Numbered from the stretch's first letter, positions 1 to 11,410 are shown. The stretch: DNA of 64,000 nucleotides from Spirometra erinaceieuropaei (GCA_902702965.1 CACRXP010000066.1:776227-840226); one strand, 5' to 3'. Notes: generated by a model not told the origin, from the letters alone. Program-made: numbers and translations.

Positions 1-387
1 TTCTCAAACGCATTGTTGCCTACTACCCTCAACATTACTGTCATCGTTGCCCTCATCGTACGACTAGGACACTTTTCTGCAATTGCTGGCAATCTGAGCT
101 TAACCAACACAGCCTACAAATCCTTCATATCGTCTCGAATTGTCCACCGTACCTTGGGAACAGGACCTACTAAAGGCTGAGTCGATAATTTCTACACTGC
201 TTGTTGAGCTGCTTAGATTTGTACTCCTGGCATATTACCAAAAAGTCATAGTTAAAAAGACCTCCAGGCCTTGCATTCTTGAGATGCTCCGACAAACCCA
301 ACCATACACGCAGTTTTCCTATTTGGCCCTAGGCAACGTTTTTTTCTTCGATTCCTGTGGCCTGCTCCTTTTCCATAACTTCACGAC
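1..387. other. Sequence upstream of the LINE, no gene recognised
   Basis: No protein similarity is recognised here. A short open frame at 140-391 gives 83 residues with no known domain. The stretch may include the 5' untranslated region of the LINE that follows, but I see no boundary or target-site duplication that fixes its 5' end. Confidence 0.4.
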
Positions 388-1651
388 ATGACTGAAGTAC
401 GCACTGACGTCCGGATAATAGGACCCGAGGGTGGAGTTGATCCAGCGATCACCCCTTGCTTGGTCAAGTGCGCTAACCCCTACGCCACCGCAGCACGTCG
501 GCGAGCGGTATCACATAGTCTACTTGACTGTATGGACGTAGAAAATGCAGGCCAAAGCTGCAGTGGATGCCAGATTCTAGCCGCCAAGGTCAACTATCTT
601 GAGGAAGAAATCACAAAGATAAAAGCCCAGTTGCGATGCAGTCTAGACCAAGCTAACGCTAGCACTTTGCTTACTGGACGAGTAACCAGAAGTAGGGCAA
701 AAGCTCCCAGCATAATAGGCACGCCAGCACCTATTACAGCGGCCCCAGAAGGAATAGCTAAAAAGCGAGAAAATAACGACCAGAAAGGCAACCCAAAAAC
801 TGAAGAGAAAAAGAAATCCAACTGTAAAATGGCCGAGAAAAACGGACGGCTACTTCCGGAAGATGCCTCTTTAGCGGTCGAAGCAGAGACATTGACAGAT
901 GCTCCGCCCCTCATGACAAATGCTGTGTGTTCAAACACCTTTGCTGACTCTCAGAAACAGTCCGAGCTTGATAGACCTAGTACGAGCGGTGGAAGCGATT
1001 CATCCATCACAGCCACAGATTTCTCTCCGCAGTCTTCTCCGCCAAGTACTTCTTCCAAGATTGTCAACATAAGAGTCAAACAAACAGACGGCGTAAGCGC
1101 ATCTGCTCCACCATCACCAGCGCGTAGTCCCAGAGCGTTACGTCATTTAGGGAACCACAATTCCGTAGAAAATAAAAAAGACACCGACAGAGAACAATGT
1201 CTTATTATTCAGGGGCTCCCTGAATCAAGTGCAATTACTCCCAAGGAGCGAATTTCGGAAGACCTATCACTCTTCCAAGGTCTTCTCAATAACACTTTGG
1301 AACCCACGGAGGCTATTGAAGTGATCAAAGCCTTCCGCCTTGGAAAACGAGCAGATAATCCATCAATGACCACTCAATCCCGGCCTCTTAAAGTTGTGCT
1401 GACCAGCAGCGACCAAGCCAGTCTCATTTACTCCAGGCGATTCAGGATTAAAGGCTCCAACCCCGGTGTTTTTTCAACCGGACTACTCGCCAGCCGAACG
1501 GCTCAAGCGTCTTCAGCTGGTTCTAGAACTAAGAAAGAGGCTCAGCGAGGGGGAGAACAATTTAGTAATATACAACAACCAAGTACGGCGGCGTCCGTCA
1601 CTCTTCCTTTGGACAGGTCCTGTCCGAATGACCGCGCAGCCGACATATTAA
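388..1651 (+). pseudogene. LINE ORF1-like protein (coiled coil and RNA-binding-like region), frameshifted
   Basis: The start is the ATG at 388. Near residue 58 there is a CSGC motif followed by a heptad-rich segment (VNYLEEEITKIKAQL), suggesting a zinc-binding start and coiled coil. A basic, Ser/Thr-rich linker follows. Then comes a part starting LIIQGLPES and containing AFRLGK and PLKVVL, typical of the RNA-binding portion encoded ahead of the endonuclease in flatworm CR1-like elements. The expected continuation VFFQPDYSPAERLK is present, but in the next frame from about 1466, and runs to a TAA at 1649-1651. I infer a one-base shift in or next to the CCCCGGTGTTTTTT run at 1461-1476. Because of this shift the upstream frame stays open into the endonuclease and makes an artificial fused frame. 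Confidence 0.7.
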
Positions 1652-4505
1652 GTGAAGGCGCTAACCCAAATGTAACCACATCTTCCGTCAGCCGGAAATT
1701 GAAATTCTTGTACACCAACGTGCAGAGTTTGCTATCAAAGTTCGACGAGCTGAAGATCCACCTCTGCGACCTATCCCCTGACGTAATCTCTCTAACAGAA
1801 ACCTGGTTGACCCAACACGTGGACGACCGTGAGCTGGCCTTGCCTGGCTACCAGATGTTTAGAAGGGGTAGGGAAGGGCGTCAGGGAGGAGGCGTACTAA
1901 CGTATGTAAAAAATGGACTAAATGTATCAGACAAGACCGATAACTTTTCGTGCAGTTCCGAGGCAATCTGGTTGTCTATTAAAGTGCCGAGCTCGCCTAG
2001 CCTCGATGTCCTGACAGTTTATCGACCGCCGAGACGGGACAACATGGCCGACGCTCGCCTGCTGGAGGAGCTCGAAAAGTTCGCTACGCGGCCGGATATC
2101 CTAATCATGGGCGACTTTAACGCGCCCCATATTGACTGGAGTTCAACCCATGCAAATAGCTCAGAACAGACCTTCGATAGGAGTTTTCTGAACACGGCAT
2201 TGAAGCTATTTCTCACTCAACACGTCATGTTACCAACTAGAGTACGCGAAGGCCAACAAGCCAACTGCCTTGATCTTGTCCTTACGAAGTCACAGGACAG
2301 CATTGATGAGGTGTCATGCCTACCCCCCTTAGGTAAAAGTGACCACGTCGTTCTTCTATGGGATTACTTGCTTTTTTCCATGCCCAAGAAACCCGGGACA
2401 GTTAGAAGAAACCTTTGGCGCGGGGATTTCGATCAAATGAGGGCTGAAATTTTACGCATTGAGTGGGAGTCCATATTTGTTGGGAGCATACTCGAAGACT
2501 GGCAACGGTTCCGAGAAATTCTGCACGAGCTGATCGTAAACCACTGTCCGCTTTCACGGAAGAGTTTAACCAACAGACCTTGATGGCTTACGCAAGCCTT
2601 GAAGAACGAAGTGAATAAAAAACGACGGCTGTGGAAAAAATTGCTTTCTGACAGGAGCCCCACATCTATATGCGCGTACAAACTTCAAAGAAATCGAGTC
2701 AAGGGTCTTATCCTCAAAACCAGAAAGGAATTCGAACGGGATCTGCTTAACCGTGCCGCGGAGAACCCCAAATTATTCTACGGTTACGTTAGGCAGTGCA
2801 CGCGGAACAAGGACCCAATACCCCTGATAAGGACTGCTAAAGGCGAACATCTCACTGACGACAGGGCGAAAGCTGATCACCTTTCAGAATTTTTTCGGTC
2901 TGTTTTTAGTAGCGAAACAGGATTCAACCCTTCGGCCCTTCAATCCTTCGAAGACACCCCAATTATAGAGACCGTCCAGTTCACTGAGGGTATGGTTCTG
3001 ACGGAGTTGCTGAGGCTAAAGGAATCCAAATCACCAGGTCCCGATGAGATTCCGGCGAAGATTTTGAAGGAACTCGCCGGTGAGTTGTCTAAGCCACTCT
3101 CCATGCTTTTCCATACATCCTTCGAGACCGGATATCTGCCACCCGACTGGAAGTCGGCGTGGATTACGCCGCTGTACAAGGGCGGAAGTCGGGTGTCTGC
3201 GAACAATTACAGACCGGTCAGCCTCACCTGCATTTGCTGTAAGATTATGGAGAAGATAATAAAGCAACAACTAATGCAGTTCCTTGAACAAAACCATTTG
3301 CTTTCCGATTCTCAGCATGGATTCCGAAAAGGCAGATCCTGTGTGACAAACCTGCTCTACTGTCTGGAACACTGGACTAGGGCTGTTGATAGAGGAGATA
3401 TGGTGCATGCCATCTATATCGACTTTAAAAAGGCCTTCGATAGTGTGCCTCACCACCGCCTTCTATACAAACTTAGCCGTGCAGGAGTGCGGGGTAAGCT
3501 TCTGATGTGTATTCGGGGCTTTTTAATCGGCCGCTCTCAAGCCGTCCACGTCGGTGACCAACAATCTGCCGAGGTTGCCGTTAAGAGTGTTGTTCCCCAA
3601 GGCTCTGTTCTTGGCCCTACGCTGTTCCTCGTATACGTCAATGACTGCGCAAACGAACTGAATTGCGATGTTGCAATGTTTGCCGATGACATAAAGATCT
3701 GTAGTACCATACGAAGCGAAGTTGATGAGGCGCGGCTGCAGACAAGTCTGGACCACCTCGAGCAATGGTCGAAAGACTGGCTTCTACCGTTCAACGTAAA
3801 CAAGTGTACTTTCCTACGCGTCGGCAGAACCAGTTCTCGTAACCACACGGTCTACCGTCTGACTGGCAAACCACTGCAAGAAGTCGACGCCCAAAAGGAC
3901 TTGGGTGTATGGATCACAACCTCGCTTAAGCCTTCGCTGCAATGTTCTAAGGTGGCCAAGTCGGCGATGTCCTTGTCAAACGGGCGTTCTCCTCCTTTGA
4001 TGAAGACTGCTTCGCCAAGGTCTTTCAAACTTTTGTGCGACCGCATCTGGAGTTTGCTATCCAAGCATGGCGACCCTGGACCGCTAAAGACTTGGGCATA
4101 CTCGAAAAAGTTCAACGGCGAGCAACGAAACTTGTATCTGGGCAGTGGTCACTACCCTACGAAACGCGATTAGCTAATCTTGACCTCTTTCCTTTGAGTT
4201 ACAGACAGCTACGTGGGGACCTGATACAAGCTTTCCGCATCGTGCGCAATCAGGGCTGCTGCCTCGCGTTTGGAGACTTCTTCGAGTTGGCGACTACGAC
4301 TAACCTGAGAGGCCATCCACTCAAACTGCGTGTGGCTGGTGCCCGGCTAGACACCCGAAAGTTCTTCTTCTCCAACAGAGTGGTTGCAGCTTGGAATGCC
4401 TTGCCTGAGGATGTTGTTATGTCAGGCTCGGTAGATACTTTTAAATGGAGACTAGATCAGCATTGTAGCGCGCACCACAATAACGCCGGACTACGGCCAT
4501 CTTGA
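1652..4505 (+). pseudogene. LINE ORF2: AP endonuclease plus reverse transcriptase, broken
   Basis: Endonuclease motifs appear in order: FLYTNVQSL near 1705, LTETWL near 1794, MGDFNAPHIDW near 2107, LDLVL near 2272 and SDHVVLLW near 2338. These are the usual catalytic Asn, Glu, Asp/Asn and SDH residues. Reverse transcriptase motifs follow: NNYRPVSL near 3205, HGFRKGRSC near 3316, IDFKKAFDSV near 3418, PQGSVLGPTLF near 3595 and MFADDIK near 3679. The C-terminal FVRPHLEFA segment is in a different frame, from 3975 to the stop at 4503-4505. Breaks are TGA at 2581-2583 (probably an arginine CGA codon before tryptophan in intact copies) and a shift with a short deletion between 3972 and 3975. The start is uncertain because the frame is open upstream through the ORF1 lesion. 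Confidence 0.85.
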
Positions 4506-4903
4506 CAGCCAACGCGGACAATTTAGTGTTACACCGATGCTACTACCAACATTTAAGTAATATATGTCTATGTTATTTATTAAGCTTGGGCCACGTCGCA
4601 CACCGCTGTTCACATTCACCACGATGCCTGTAGACTAAACAATTTTACTTCTTTTCCCGTGTCTTAAGTGTGCCTCAACTGTACGCTGTATTTTGACCAA
4701 CAAAGCAAGTTAATGTTCCTCTAAACTCTGTTAACGCATGACATTCTGTGTTTATCTGTACAGTTTTTGCTATTCCCCTCGCATTTCTTTCATGTTACTT
4801 CCTTTCCATTTCCTCCATATATATCCTCTGCATGTAACCAAATAGGGATTTCAAAGGTACACACCTACTTTCCCTGAAATATACTGATGCTGATACTGAT
4901 ACT
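4506..4903 (+). other. LINE 3' untranslated region with short terminal repeats
   Basis: This follows the ORF2 stop and has no coding signal. It ends at about 4881-4903 with imperfect TGATGC/TGATAC hexamer repeats, the kind of short 3' repeat that ends CR1-type elements instead of a poly(A) tail. This sets the likely 3' boundary. Confidence 0.6.
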
Positions 4904-5039
4904 CAGCACCCTTACACTAAGTTAATCGAGGTTGTCTACATGCGTTTTTGTCGAGTTGAGCAAAGATTATCCATGGATATCGTCCTCATGGCCATGAGGA
5001 AAGTAATCCATGATCAGCGGTTCTTCAGAAAGTCATAAA

Positions 5040-5526
5040 ACGTGGAGTCAATGTTTTGTGCAATTAAGGTGCCAACAAATTGATACTTGTCTGTTATGAG
5101 TGTCGGTGAGCGAACCCCGCGTACCATTATACTGTTTGGATCATTTGTCATATCTTCAATTTTTTCCGTGAAAATTTTTCATGCCTCATCCAGTCGGATG
5201 TGCCGACCGCTTCATAAACCCACTTAGTTTGTGACCTGGATAAACTCTCAGTCCCTTTTGGAAAGGCTGACGCTGAAAATGCGGGTTATTCCCCTAGAAG
5301 GCGAGCGCCCAATATCCAGAGTCTGCATGACAACCTGGGACAGATGGTTTGGCCTCTGTTCTGTCAAATGGCGTTCGTGTGTGCATGTAGAAGCCGATCT
5401 TCCAGTCCGGCCGCAGTATACTACATTGCAGGCATCGTGCAAAGTTTTATAGATGGCTTCCGTCTTATTTAAATAGTTAGTCCTCTTGACGGAACGCACA
5501 AGTTGAGTACGTAGCCGTCGCTTCAC
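5040..5526 (-). pseudogene. Decayed GIY-YIG endonuclease fragment of a Penelope-like element
   Basis: On the minus strand the frame 5526-5248 reads KRRLRTQLV, then VVYCGRTGRSAST (a GIY-YIG core of the VYVGRTGRS type) and HLSQVVMQT. After a frame break the sequence still reads INRHI-like and LDEA text typical of the C-terminal end of such endonucleases, down to about 5040. The first histidine-cysteine context and the reading frame are damaged. This fragment is clearly different from the PLE family at 8.2, 11-20 and 28.6 kb, so it marks a second PLE lineage. No reverse transcriptase part is visible. Confidence 0.55.
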
Positions 5527-7189
5527 GGGTACCCTTTCCTTGTGCCCTCGATGCTGTCTTTCGTTAAGTTTGGGCGCATACCTACTACCGGTTAAGATTG
5601 GCCAGTTCTCTTATCTTGGCGCCTGATTGGAACTAATTAGTTTTGTTTGACTCGTGCTGTCTAATGCATGGATGTGCAAAGGCCCAGAGGTACCCACTTC
5701 AAAAACACTTTGAGCTAGTAATTTAGTTCAGTCCAACGTTTTTGATTCTTAGAGCAGTGTTTTTTCTCCATGCAAAGGCTGTTGATAGTGTTTGATTTGT
5801 GAGAGGTAAAATGGTTCCTCCCACAGTACGTTATGCCTTCCGTATAAGTTTCTTTGCAACAAATTGATGCGCTTAATGTTCCTTCAGTCCTGAAATGTAC
5901 GAAGATACCTAGAAGTGATAGTTTTAATCAACTCCTGTCGAATGTAAGTGTACCTCCTGGAAATAGTAAGTCAACGGTATTGTGGAACACTTCCAACATA
6001 ACAGCAACACTTAACTATAATTTCCGATTAATTAGTGAAAGAGCTGTAGTTTCTAATTTCTACAGTTGCAGTAACACCCGTGTCATTGCCAAATCTACGA
6101 GAGTGGACATGAGCAAAGACTTCATCGAAGGATGCCACTATCTTACATGCTGCAATTGTGATACCTCGTAATTTGTTTGTAAACTATGGAATTCTCGTCT
6201 GAGTTTTCACAGTTCTGTGCAAGTGGATGGAGTTGGTGGAATAGCTACGTAGAAAATTTGCACTTAGGTGTGCTGGCTAAATAAACTGTAGGTCGGTGTG
6301 GACCGTCCGTTTTGTGGACTTTGAGAAGTTCTCAGATCACAATGGTCAGCTCAATTCGTCTCAGAAGTTTAGAAATATCTCTTGACAGCGGCTTCTCCGT
6401 GTAAGATGCCTCAGCACTTCGTCAATAGATGGAATGTGTTTCGACGCGGTTCGTGTTAAGAGGTCTATAAATTACTGTCTTTTGATAATAATAGCCGAAA
6501 AATGCGCCCTACCGTATAAGGCTTATCCAGATGTCTTTCAGAGTGTAAAACTTTAATGTTCCATGAGATTTGCTGATGCTATCACAAGTATCTGGGTTGT
6601 GCGGAGGTCCAAGTGGATCGAGCATGAAAGGCTGCACTTTACTCTTTTAGAAGGCACATTATCTTCTGCCATTATAAAGGTTATCAAGGTCATAAATTCA
6701 TCATCTAGTGTGGACAGCAAACCGTCGGTTTTCATGACTTTGCAGCGGATGTATGTATGTCGACCGAGTTGAAGGGGAGCAGACACTTCCGTGCTGGAAA
6801 CAGTAGCTCTTTCCCAGCGCTTATACCCGAATGAAAACCACGCCTTTTTTCTAGCCCGTACATGTCTGGAGGTGCAGAATTCCTCCAAGAGGGTGCAATG
6901 GCGCGGTCTTCCGTGAGATAACGAGTAGATTGCTGCCCCTTCAAGTACGGCTTTCCGGTCTGTCCATCTTTTTCAAGAACGGAAGTATAACGACTTTGCT
7001 TCAGTTAGGTCGAACAAACCCAATGTGTCAAACTTGCTGGAGTACACTCCCAGACCGCCCAGACGTAACATCATGTCATTTTTTTTCAGACAGTTGGCAT
7101 TACTTCAGCAGATTGACTTGATGGTGTTATTGAAACCGCCTGGGATAATACTCGAAATGCCCTTTGATCTTACATCCGGGGAGGTCTAG
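5527..7189. other. No recognisable gene
   Basis: Several short open frames occur (for example plus 5854-6171 and minus 6553-6888), but none carries a motif I recognise and none has convincing splice neighbours. Composition is AT-leaning and looks like decayed repeat DNA. Confidence 0.4.
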
Positions 7190-7500
7190 GAATCCAACTA
7201 CACGATTATTAACCATAGTGACAACACAGGTACTAGTTTAAATCCCAGCCACACGTGTTTCGCCGATTTTGTGCCGCTGTTTAATACAGCTGCGAGGGGT
7301 TCGTTCCATCAACGAGTTCCGCATCGTTCTCCATGTCCTTCCTGATATACGAACTCCAGTTTCCACGCTACCATGTTTAATTTCCTAGGAAATCAATATG
7401 CGAACTTGAAGTAAATCCCTCTGAACAAAAGCTTTTTAGGCTCGGTGCGAAAGTTTATTTATGAATATTGGGGCTGAAATCCCTCAGCTGTCGCAGAACA
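7190..7500 (-). repeat. Unclassified dispersed repeat, minus copy
   Basis: Read on the minus strand, 7500-7380 contains ATTTCAGCCCCAATATTCAT, then AAACTTTCG and AGCTTTTGTTC, followed by a segment similar to 24000-24090. The same order occurs on the plus strand at 23775-24095 and, in part, at 7540-7725. It has no coding capacity. Two of the copies lie head to head here. Confidence 0.55.
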
Positions 7501-7539
7501 ACCATGCCATCTTCACACGCCGCCAACAGGCAGTCAGTA

Positions 7540-7725
7540 GTATGTAACTACGCGATTATTTACCATGCTGGCAGCAGAGGTACTAGCGACTAGCTAGCAG
7601 CAGCTGCTGGACTTCAACTCAAAGATTCATATCAACTTTCGGACCGAGCCCGGAAAGGACTGCTCCGAAGGATTTAATCCAAGTTCGCGCATTCGTTTCC
7701 TCGGAAATTAAACAAGGGGTCTAAG
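7540..7725 (+). repeat. Unclassified dispersed repeat, plus copy
   Basis: Shares AACTTTCGGACCGAGCC, GAAGGATTTAATCCAAGTTCGC and CCTCGGAAATTAAACA with the neighbouring minus-strand copy at 7500-7380 and with 23775-23925. It is inverted relative to the copy at 7190-7500, giving an imperfect foldback. Confidence 0.5.
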
Positions 7726-8218
7726 GATCGTTGACAACAGGTAATAATCCTAAGAATTGTATTAGGTTTGGCTGGATTCATTTCTGTCCGGTTACTTACT
7801 TCTCAGTAGACTCTTCAGCTTCCATATTTTACTCATTGCATCTGTTCGTAACAGTATCCTTATCCCTATCGTTAAACACAAGCTTAATCTTCTCCATCTT
7901 CTGTTATTTGGCATGGTTTTGGAAAATTGCGTTCACGCCCGAGAGGTCGGCCGCATTTATTCTCCAGTCTAAGGTGGAGGGGGTTATGCCAGGGATTGGA
8001 GGAGAAGGGCAGGACACAGCTCTGTTTGGCCTTGAGCTCTCATCACGCTGTTGCCAAGTCTCATGCAGCCCAAACCATCGATTGACGGGAAACGTGAGGT
8101 GGCATGAGTAAGCGACAGCACTGGCGATTGTGAGAGCGAGATGCTACGGACTTTTCACACTTTCGCCCGAGTCAGTCGACACGACTGTTCTCTGGAAAAC
8201 CATCCGATTTCTGACAGT

Positions 8219-9090
8219 GCCTTCATCCAACATAGACCGGTGTTTTGGCGCCGTTATGTAGACGACACGTTCGTCATCGTAAAGAAGGACATGCTGCAAC
8301 ATTTCTACAGCCTGCTCAACGCAGTCTTCCCTGATATAAAATTCACGAGGGAAGAAGAACAGGAACAGCAGTTGCCCTTCCTGGATGTGCTTGTCAGACG
8401 AAACCTTAACGGTGAAGTTGAAACGACGGCAACGAACACCACACAGCTTCTCAGTTTTCACAGCAACCATCCGGTGGCTCACAAATGAAGCTGTGTGAAG
8501 ACGCTCTTCAAACGAGTCCAAACTCATTGCAGCAAACCGGACGAGAGAGCACGTGAGGCCCGTTATCTCCGCGACCAGTTTGTGCAGAATGGCTATCCGA
8601 GGGCATTCATAAGTCGCTGCCTACTCGGTCGCCACCAGAAAACTCGAACATCAACGCCACCGACGATATGGCATTCTCTGCCATACATCAAGGGCGTTTC
8701 AGAAGCGACCAAACGCATTGCTGCGGAGTTAGGTGTTGGAATTGCACACCGCCCCAAAGCCACCATGCGCAATAGGGTCATGAAAATCAAAGACCGGTTA
8801 AAGCTTGAAGAGCAATCTGGAGTGGCGTATCGCATTCCGTGTCAAAATTTTCCTTGTAACTACACAGGACAGACTGGGCGCATACTCGGATCGCGCATAC
8901 ACGAACATAAGCTGGCTGTGCGACGAGGCGACGTATTATCACAAGTGGCCGCCCACACCTTCGAAATGGGTCACGAGTTGAACTTCGCAGCCACCAAAAT
9001 AGTCGCCCACGCCGGAAACAAAACAGGCCGAGAATTGATTGAAGCCTGGGCCTCGGATGAGAACTCGGCCAATCAAGTATATTTCGGCAG
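8219..9090 (+). pseudogene. Penelope-like element fragment: end of RT plus GIY-YIG endonuclease
   Basis: It starts inside the reverse transcriptase with PVFWRRYVDDTFVIVKK (catalytic YVDD at about 8254) and continues through LPFLDVLVRR, the conserved linker (VQTHCSKP, WHSLPYIKGVSEAT, ELGVGIAHRP) and the GIY-YIG domain (RIPCQNFPCNYTGQTGR, SRIHEHKLAVRRGD). The C-terminal INR-type tail is lost after about 9075. Lesions: an in-frame TGA at 8486-8488 where the sister copy at 28.6-29.7 kb has an arginine codon, and a 12-nt in-frame deletion near 8418 relative to that sister. The first cysteine pair of the endonuclease is partly changed (NFPC rather than NCPC). It is 5' truncated and has no visible PLTR. 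Confidence 0.85.
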
Positions 9091-9118
9091 TTGGTATAGG
9101 TACTGCTCGACAATGTAG

Positions 9119-9637
9119 GGTTTTAACAAGGCGGAGCACAATTCCCTTCTGTTCGTACTGTTCAGAATACCTCAACAGGTACTCCCAGAACAGGTGGACT
9201 GGATGTAAAAAAAAACGAATCTTGGGCTGCGCGTTCTCTGGGTTTGATACTTGCACTTTTCGCATATGCTTTCGTAAAACCAGCGGTTAATCTGAGAGGG
9301 GTTAAGATTTTAACTTGACATAGGGAAATATATTCAGGCCCCCACAAAGTAAATAGGCCCTAAATTGCGCTGAATGCACTCCACAATTTTACTGGTTTAT
9401 TTGAGTTTTTAAAGCGCACTGATGGAGCACATGCCGAAAGTGCTGTCTAATATTTAAACTTTCTTGTTTCAGGTTTATTTGTTGTACATAAATGAATCAG
9501 TAGCCATTTCATTACGTAATTCTTTGAAATGCATCCCATTTCACAGAAATGCACAACGACTTTCGAACCTGACTTAACAGCCTTGTCTCCTTGATCTTTC
9601 GGACTCGAAAGAAACATACAAATTTCAAAAGCCTAAA
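9119..9637. other. Intergenic, upstream of the two-module gene
   Basis: No gene is recognised. The region 9480-9637 lies directly upstream of the predicted start codon of the next gene and should hold its promoter or 5' untranslated region, but no clear TATA or initiator element can be named. Confidence 0.35.
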
Positions 9638-10963
9638 ATGACGTTTACTGACCAGACAGAAGTTTTCTCCGAAATCGTCGCCTCGAAACTCTTTCCATCC
9701 TATGAACTTTTTCGCCAGGCGTTCGAGCACTTCACGAAGGTATGCAGCCTGTCCAGTAATGAGTAAATTTCCCCGGCCTAGATCACTGGCAGTAGGTTCT
9801 CGAAGGATAAGACCAGTCTGCATCGTCTCGGCACTTTGAATCGTGAAATCCTGGTCTACCGGTCGGCGGAATTCAAGTGCTCCTCCAAGTGTGAGGCCTG
9901 TTTTGTTATTGGCTGCAAGAAGGGACACCTGTTTGTAACAAGATATCATATGGTGCACAACCATGACGTCGATTTTCAAGCAACCTCTTCACCAGACCCT
10001 CAACCGGTTGTGGAAATTCCCGAAGGTGAGCCTCCGAACCCATGCCCCTTACCCTCCCTTAATCTCCTTTAGTTTCTCACGATCATGTTGATTTGACTGC
10101 TCAGTTTAATGCTCACTTCCCGTCTCTTACGTTTGCCAGTTACGCTGACTTGATGGAAGCCATGAGGAGGTTTCAGGAGGAAACTGGCAGTGTCTACGTG
10201 AAAAAGGGAGTACACAAATTGCCTATTGGACACGTAAACAGTGGTCTCCTTGTCTACACGACCATGCAATTCCAATGCATTCATTATGGCAACTTTGTGA
10301 GCACTGCTCAAATGCGGCAAAACCACAGGTAGATAATAATTGGTCAGACACTCACAGACACACTTAACTTAGGTCGAAAAAGATTGGCTGTCTATCTGCC
10401 ATTCATGTTTCTTCTACGCAGAATAAACTGCGTATAACTCGCTTTAATATGCGACATAATCATCTGGTCTCCCCTACGCACGTGCCTTCTCGACGCAAAG
10501 GTCCAACTTCTGTACCACTGAAGACACCCAAAGAGTACGGGTCGCATAGTGTGCGTACCAACGGTTAGTCCATTTACTGTGCTCATATATACTTTCTTCT
10601 ATAGACGGCCTCTGTCTGAACCGTCCTCATCTGCCGTCGAATGAGTACTTCGAGAAGGTAGTTGGCGTTGGCCAATCAGGTTCGGGGGAGACATCGCCTG
10701 TTCCAACCTTTGGAACTTGCATCTCGTCCTACTCCTCATTACCTCCATTTCCCCTTCCCAACGCAGATTACTGCGAAAGGTCCCAGCGACTGGCGTCTGT
10801 CGAACCAATGTTGCAGTGCATTCGCAAGATCCTTGCTAGGTCCGATAGTCGCGCATTTGGGAAGTTGACGTCCGATCTTCGTCATCTTATACACAAATGG
10901 GAGGCGGATCCGTCCTTAGGCCCGAGGCGCATGCAACGTCAGTCTAAATCATTAAGGCACTGA
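9638..10963 (+). CDS. Five-exon gene, tandem FAR1/MULE- or ZSWIM-like zinc-finger modules (348 aa)
   Basis: Predicted exons are 9638-9739, 9806-10025, 10073-10296, 10422-10563 and 10605-10963 (stop TGA 10961-10963). All introns are GT-AG, phases match and the total is 1047 nt. Module 1 (residues 19-90) has FPSYELFRQAF, LVYRSAEFKC, further cysteines, and VTRYHMVHNH. Module 2 (123-200) repeats this as FASYADLMEAM, LVYTTMQFQC and ITRFNMRHNH. Such modules (a sequence-conserved helix, then Cys...His-x-His) occur at the N terminus of FAR1/MULE transposase-like and ZSWIM proteins and probably bind DNA. No transposase DDE core follows. The tail (residues about 230-348) is Ser/Pro-rich and then helical and basic. 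A stronger-looking donor after 10328 breaks the frame, so the exon 3 end is the weakest point, and the second module lacks a clear second cysteine. It could be a domesticated transposon protein or a clean remnant. Confidence 0.65.
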
Positions 10964-11159
10964 TCTGCCCTTCGCCACATCCTCGTGATTTCTCCTAGTT
11001 TCCAATCTCCTCTTACCAATTCCTTCACCTCTACTTCCCAATTTTGGTTTTTCCTACACACCGCCCTTTACTGTCTTTGCATAGAACTACTTCCTTGGCC
11101 TTTAGACGTCCGTAGTTTGTACAGCTCTCATATCATATCCTTATGTGAATATATGTATA

Positions 11160-11410
11160 TATGTCGCGTTCATCATCCCCCGAAGAAGACGAAGAAGAGA
11201 GTACGAATTCATGGACCAAATTGTACTTGAACCGAAGTTTCGGAAACCCTCCCGTTTCCGTCATCAGAGCAATATGTTCGCTTGCTCGTTTTCTGTACCG
11301 ATATCTCCAAGATGAACTAACCCCGCAATGTGTTGGCTGTTCCTGCTGGCCTTGACTGCTTCAACTTTGATACCCGCCTGGTATTATGTCCGTGCTCGAG
11401 GCACGTTCGC
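11160..11410 (-). repeat. PLE B downstream pseudo-LTR
   Basis: Direct repeat of the upstream PLTR at 13960-14212, with about 55 nt of additional sequence after the ribozyme-like motif. It lies beyond the 3' tail of the element on the minus strand. It is GA-rich on the plus strand at 11180-11205. Confidence 0.7.
11229..11271 (-). ncRNA. Hammerhead-like motif with altered cleavage site (PLE B downstream PLTR)
   Basis: CTGATGA (11267-11261), one unpaired base, stem II GGAAAC/GTTTCC and GAAAC are kept, but the following GTC reads TTC, so the ACGU palindrome and the cleavage triplet are lost. Probably inactive. Confidence 0.55.

Larger units (their letters stand above)
388..4903 (+). mobile_element. 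CR1-like (Jockey superfamily) non-LTR retrotransposon, near full length, inactivated
   Basis: The element has an ORF1-type region with coiled coil and RNA-binding-like part, then an AP-type endonuclease, a reverse transcriptase with FADD, and a 3' untranslated region ending in short TGATACTGATAC-like repeats. The order and 3' microsatellite-like tail fit CR1-type elements. It is dead: a frameshift near 1461-1476, an in-frame TGA at 2581-2583 and a second frameshift with a small deletion near 3973 break the reading frames. The 5' limit is uncertain because no target-site duplication was found. Confidence 0.85.

Noticed and set aside
388..2583. A single 731-residue protein fusing ORF1 and endonuclease
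   Set aside because: The conserved end of ORF1 is in another frame from 1466, so the long frame is a by-product of a small lesion.
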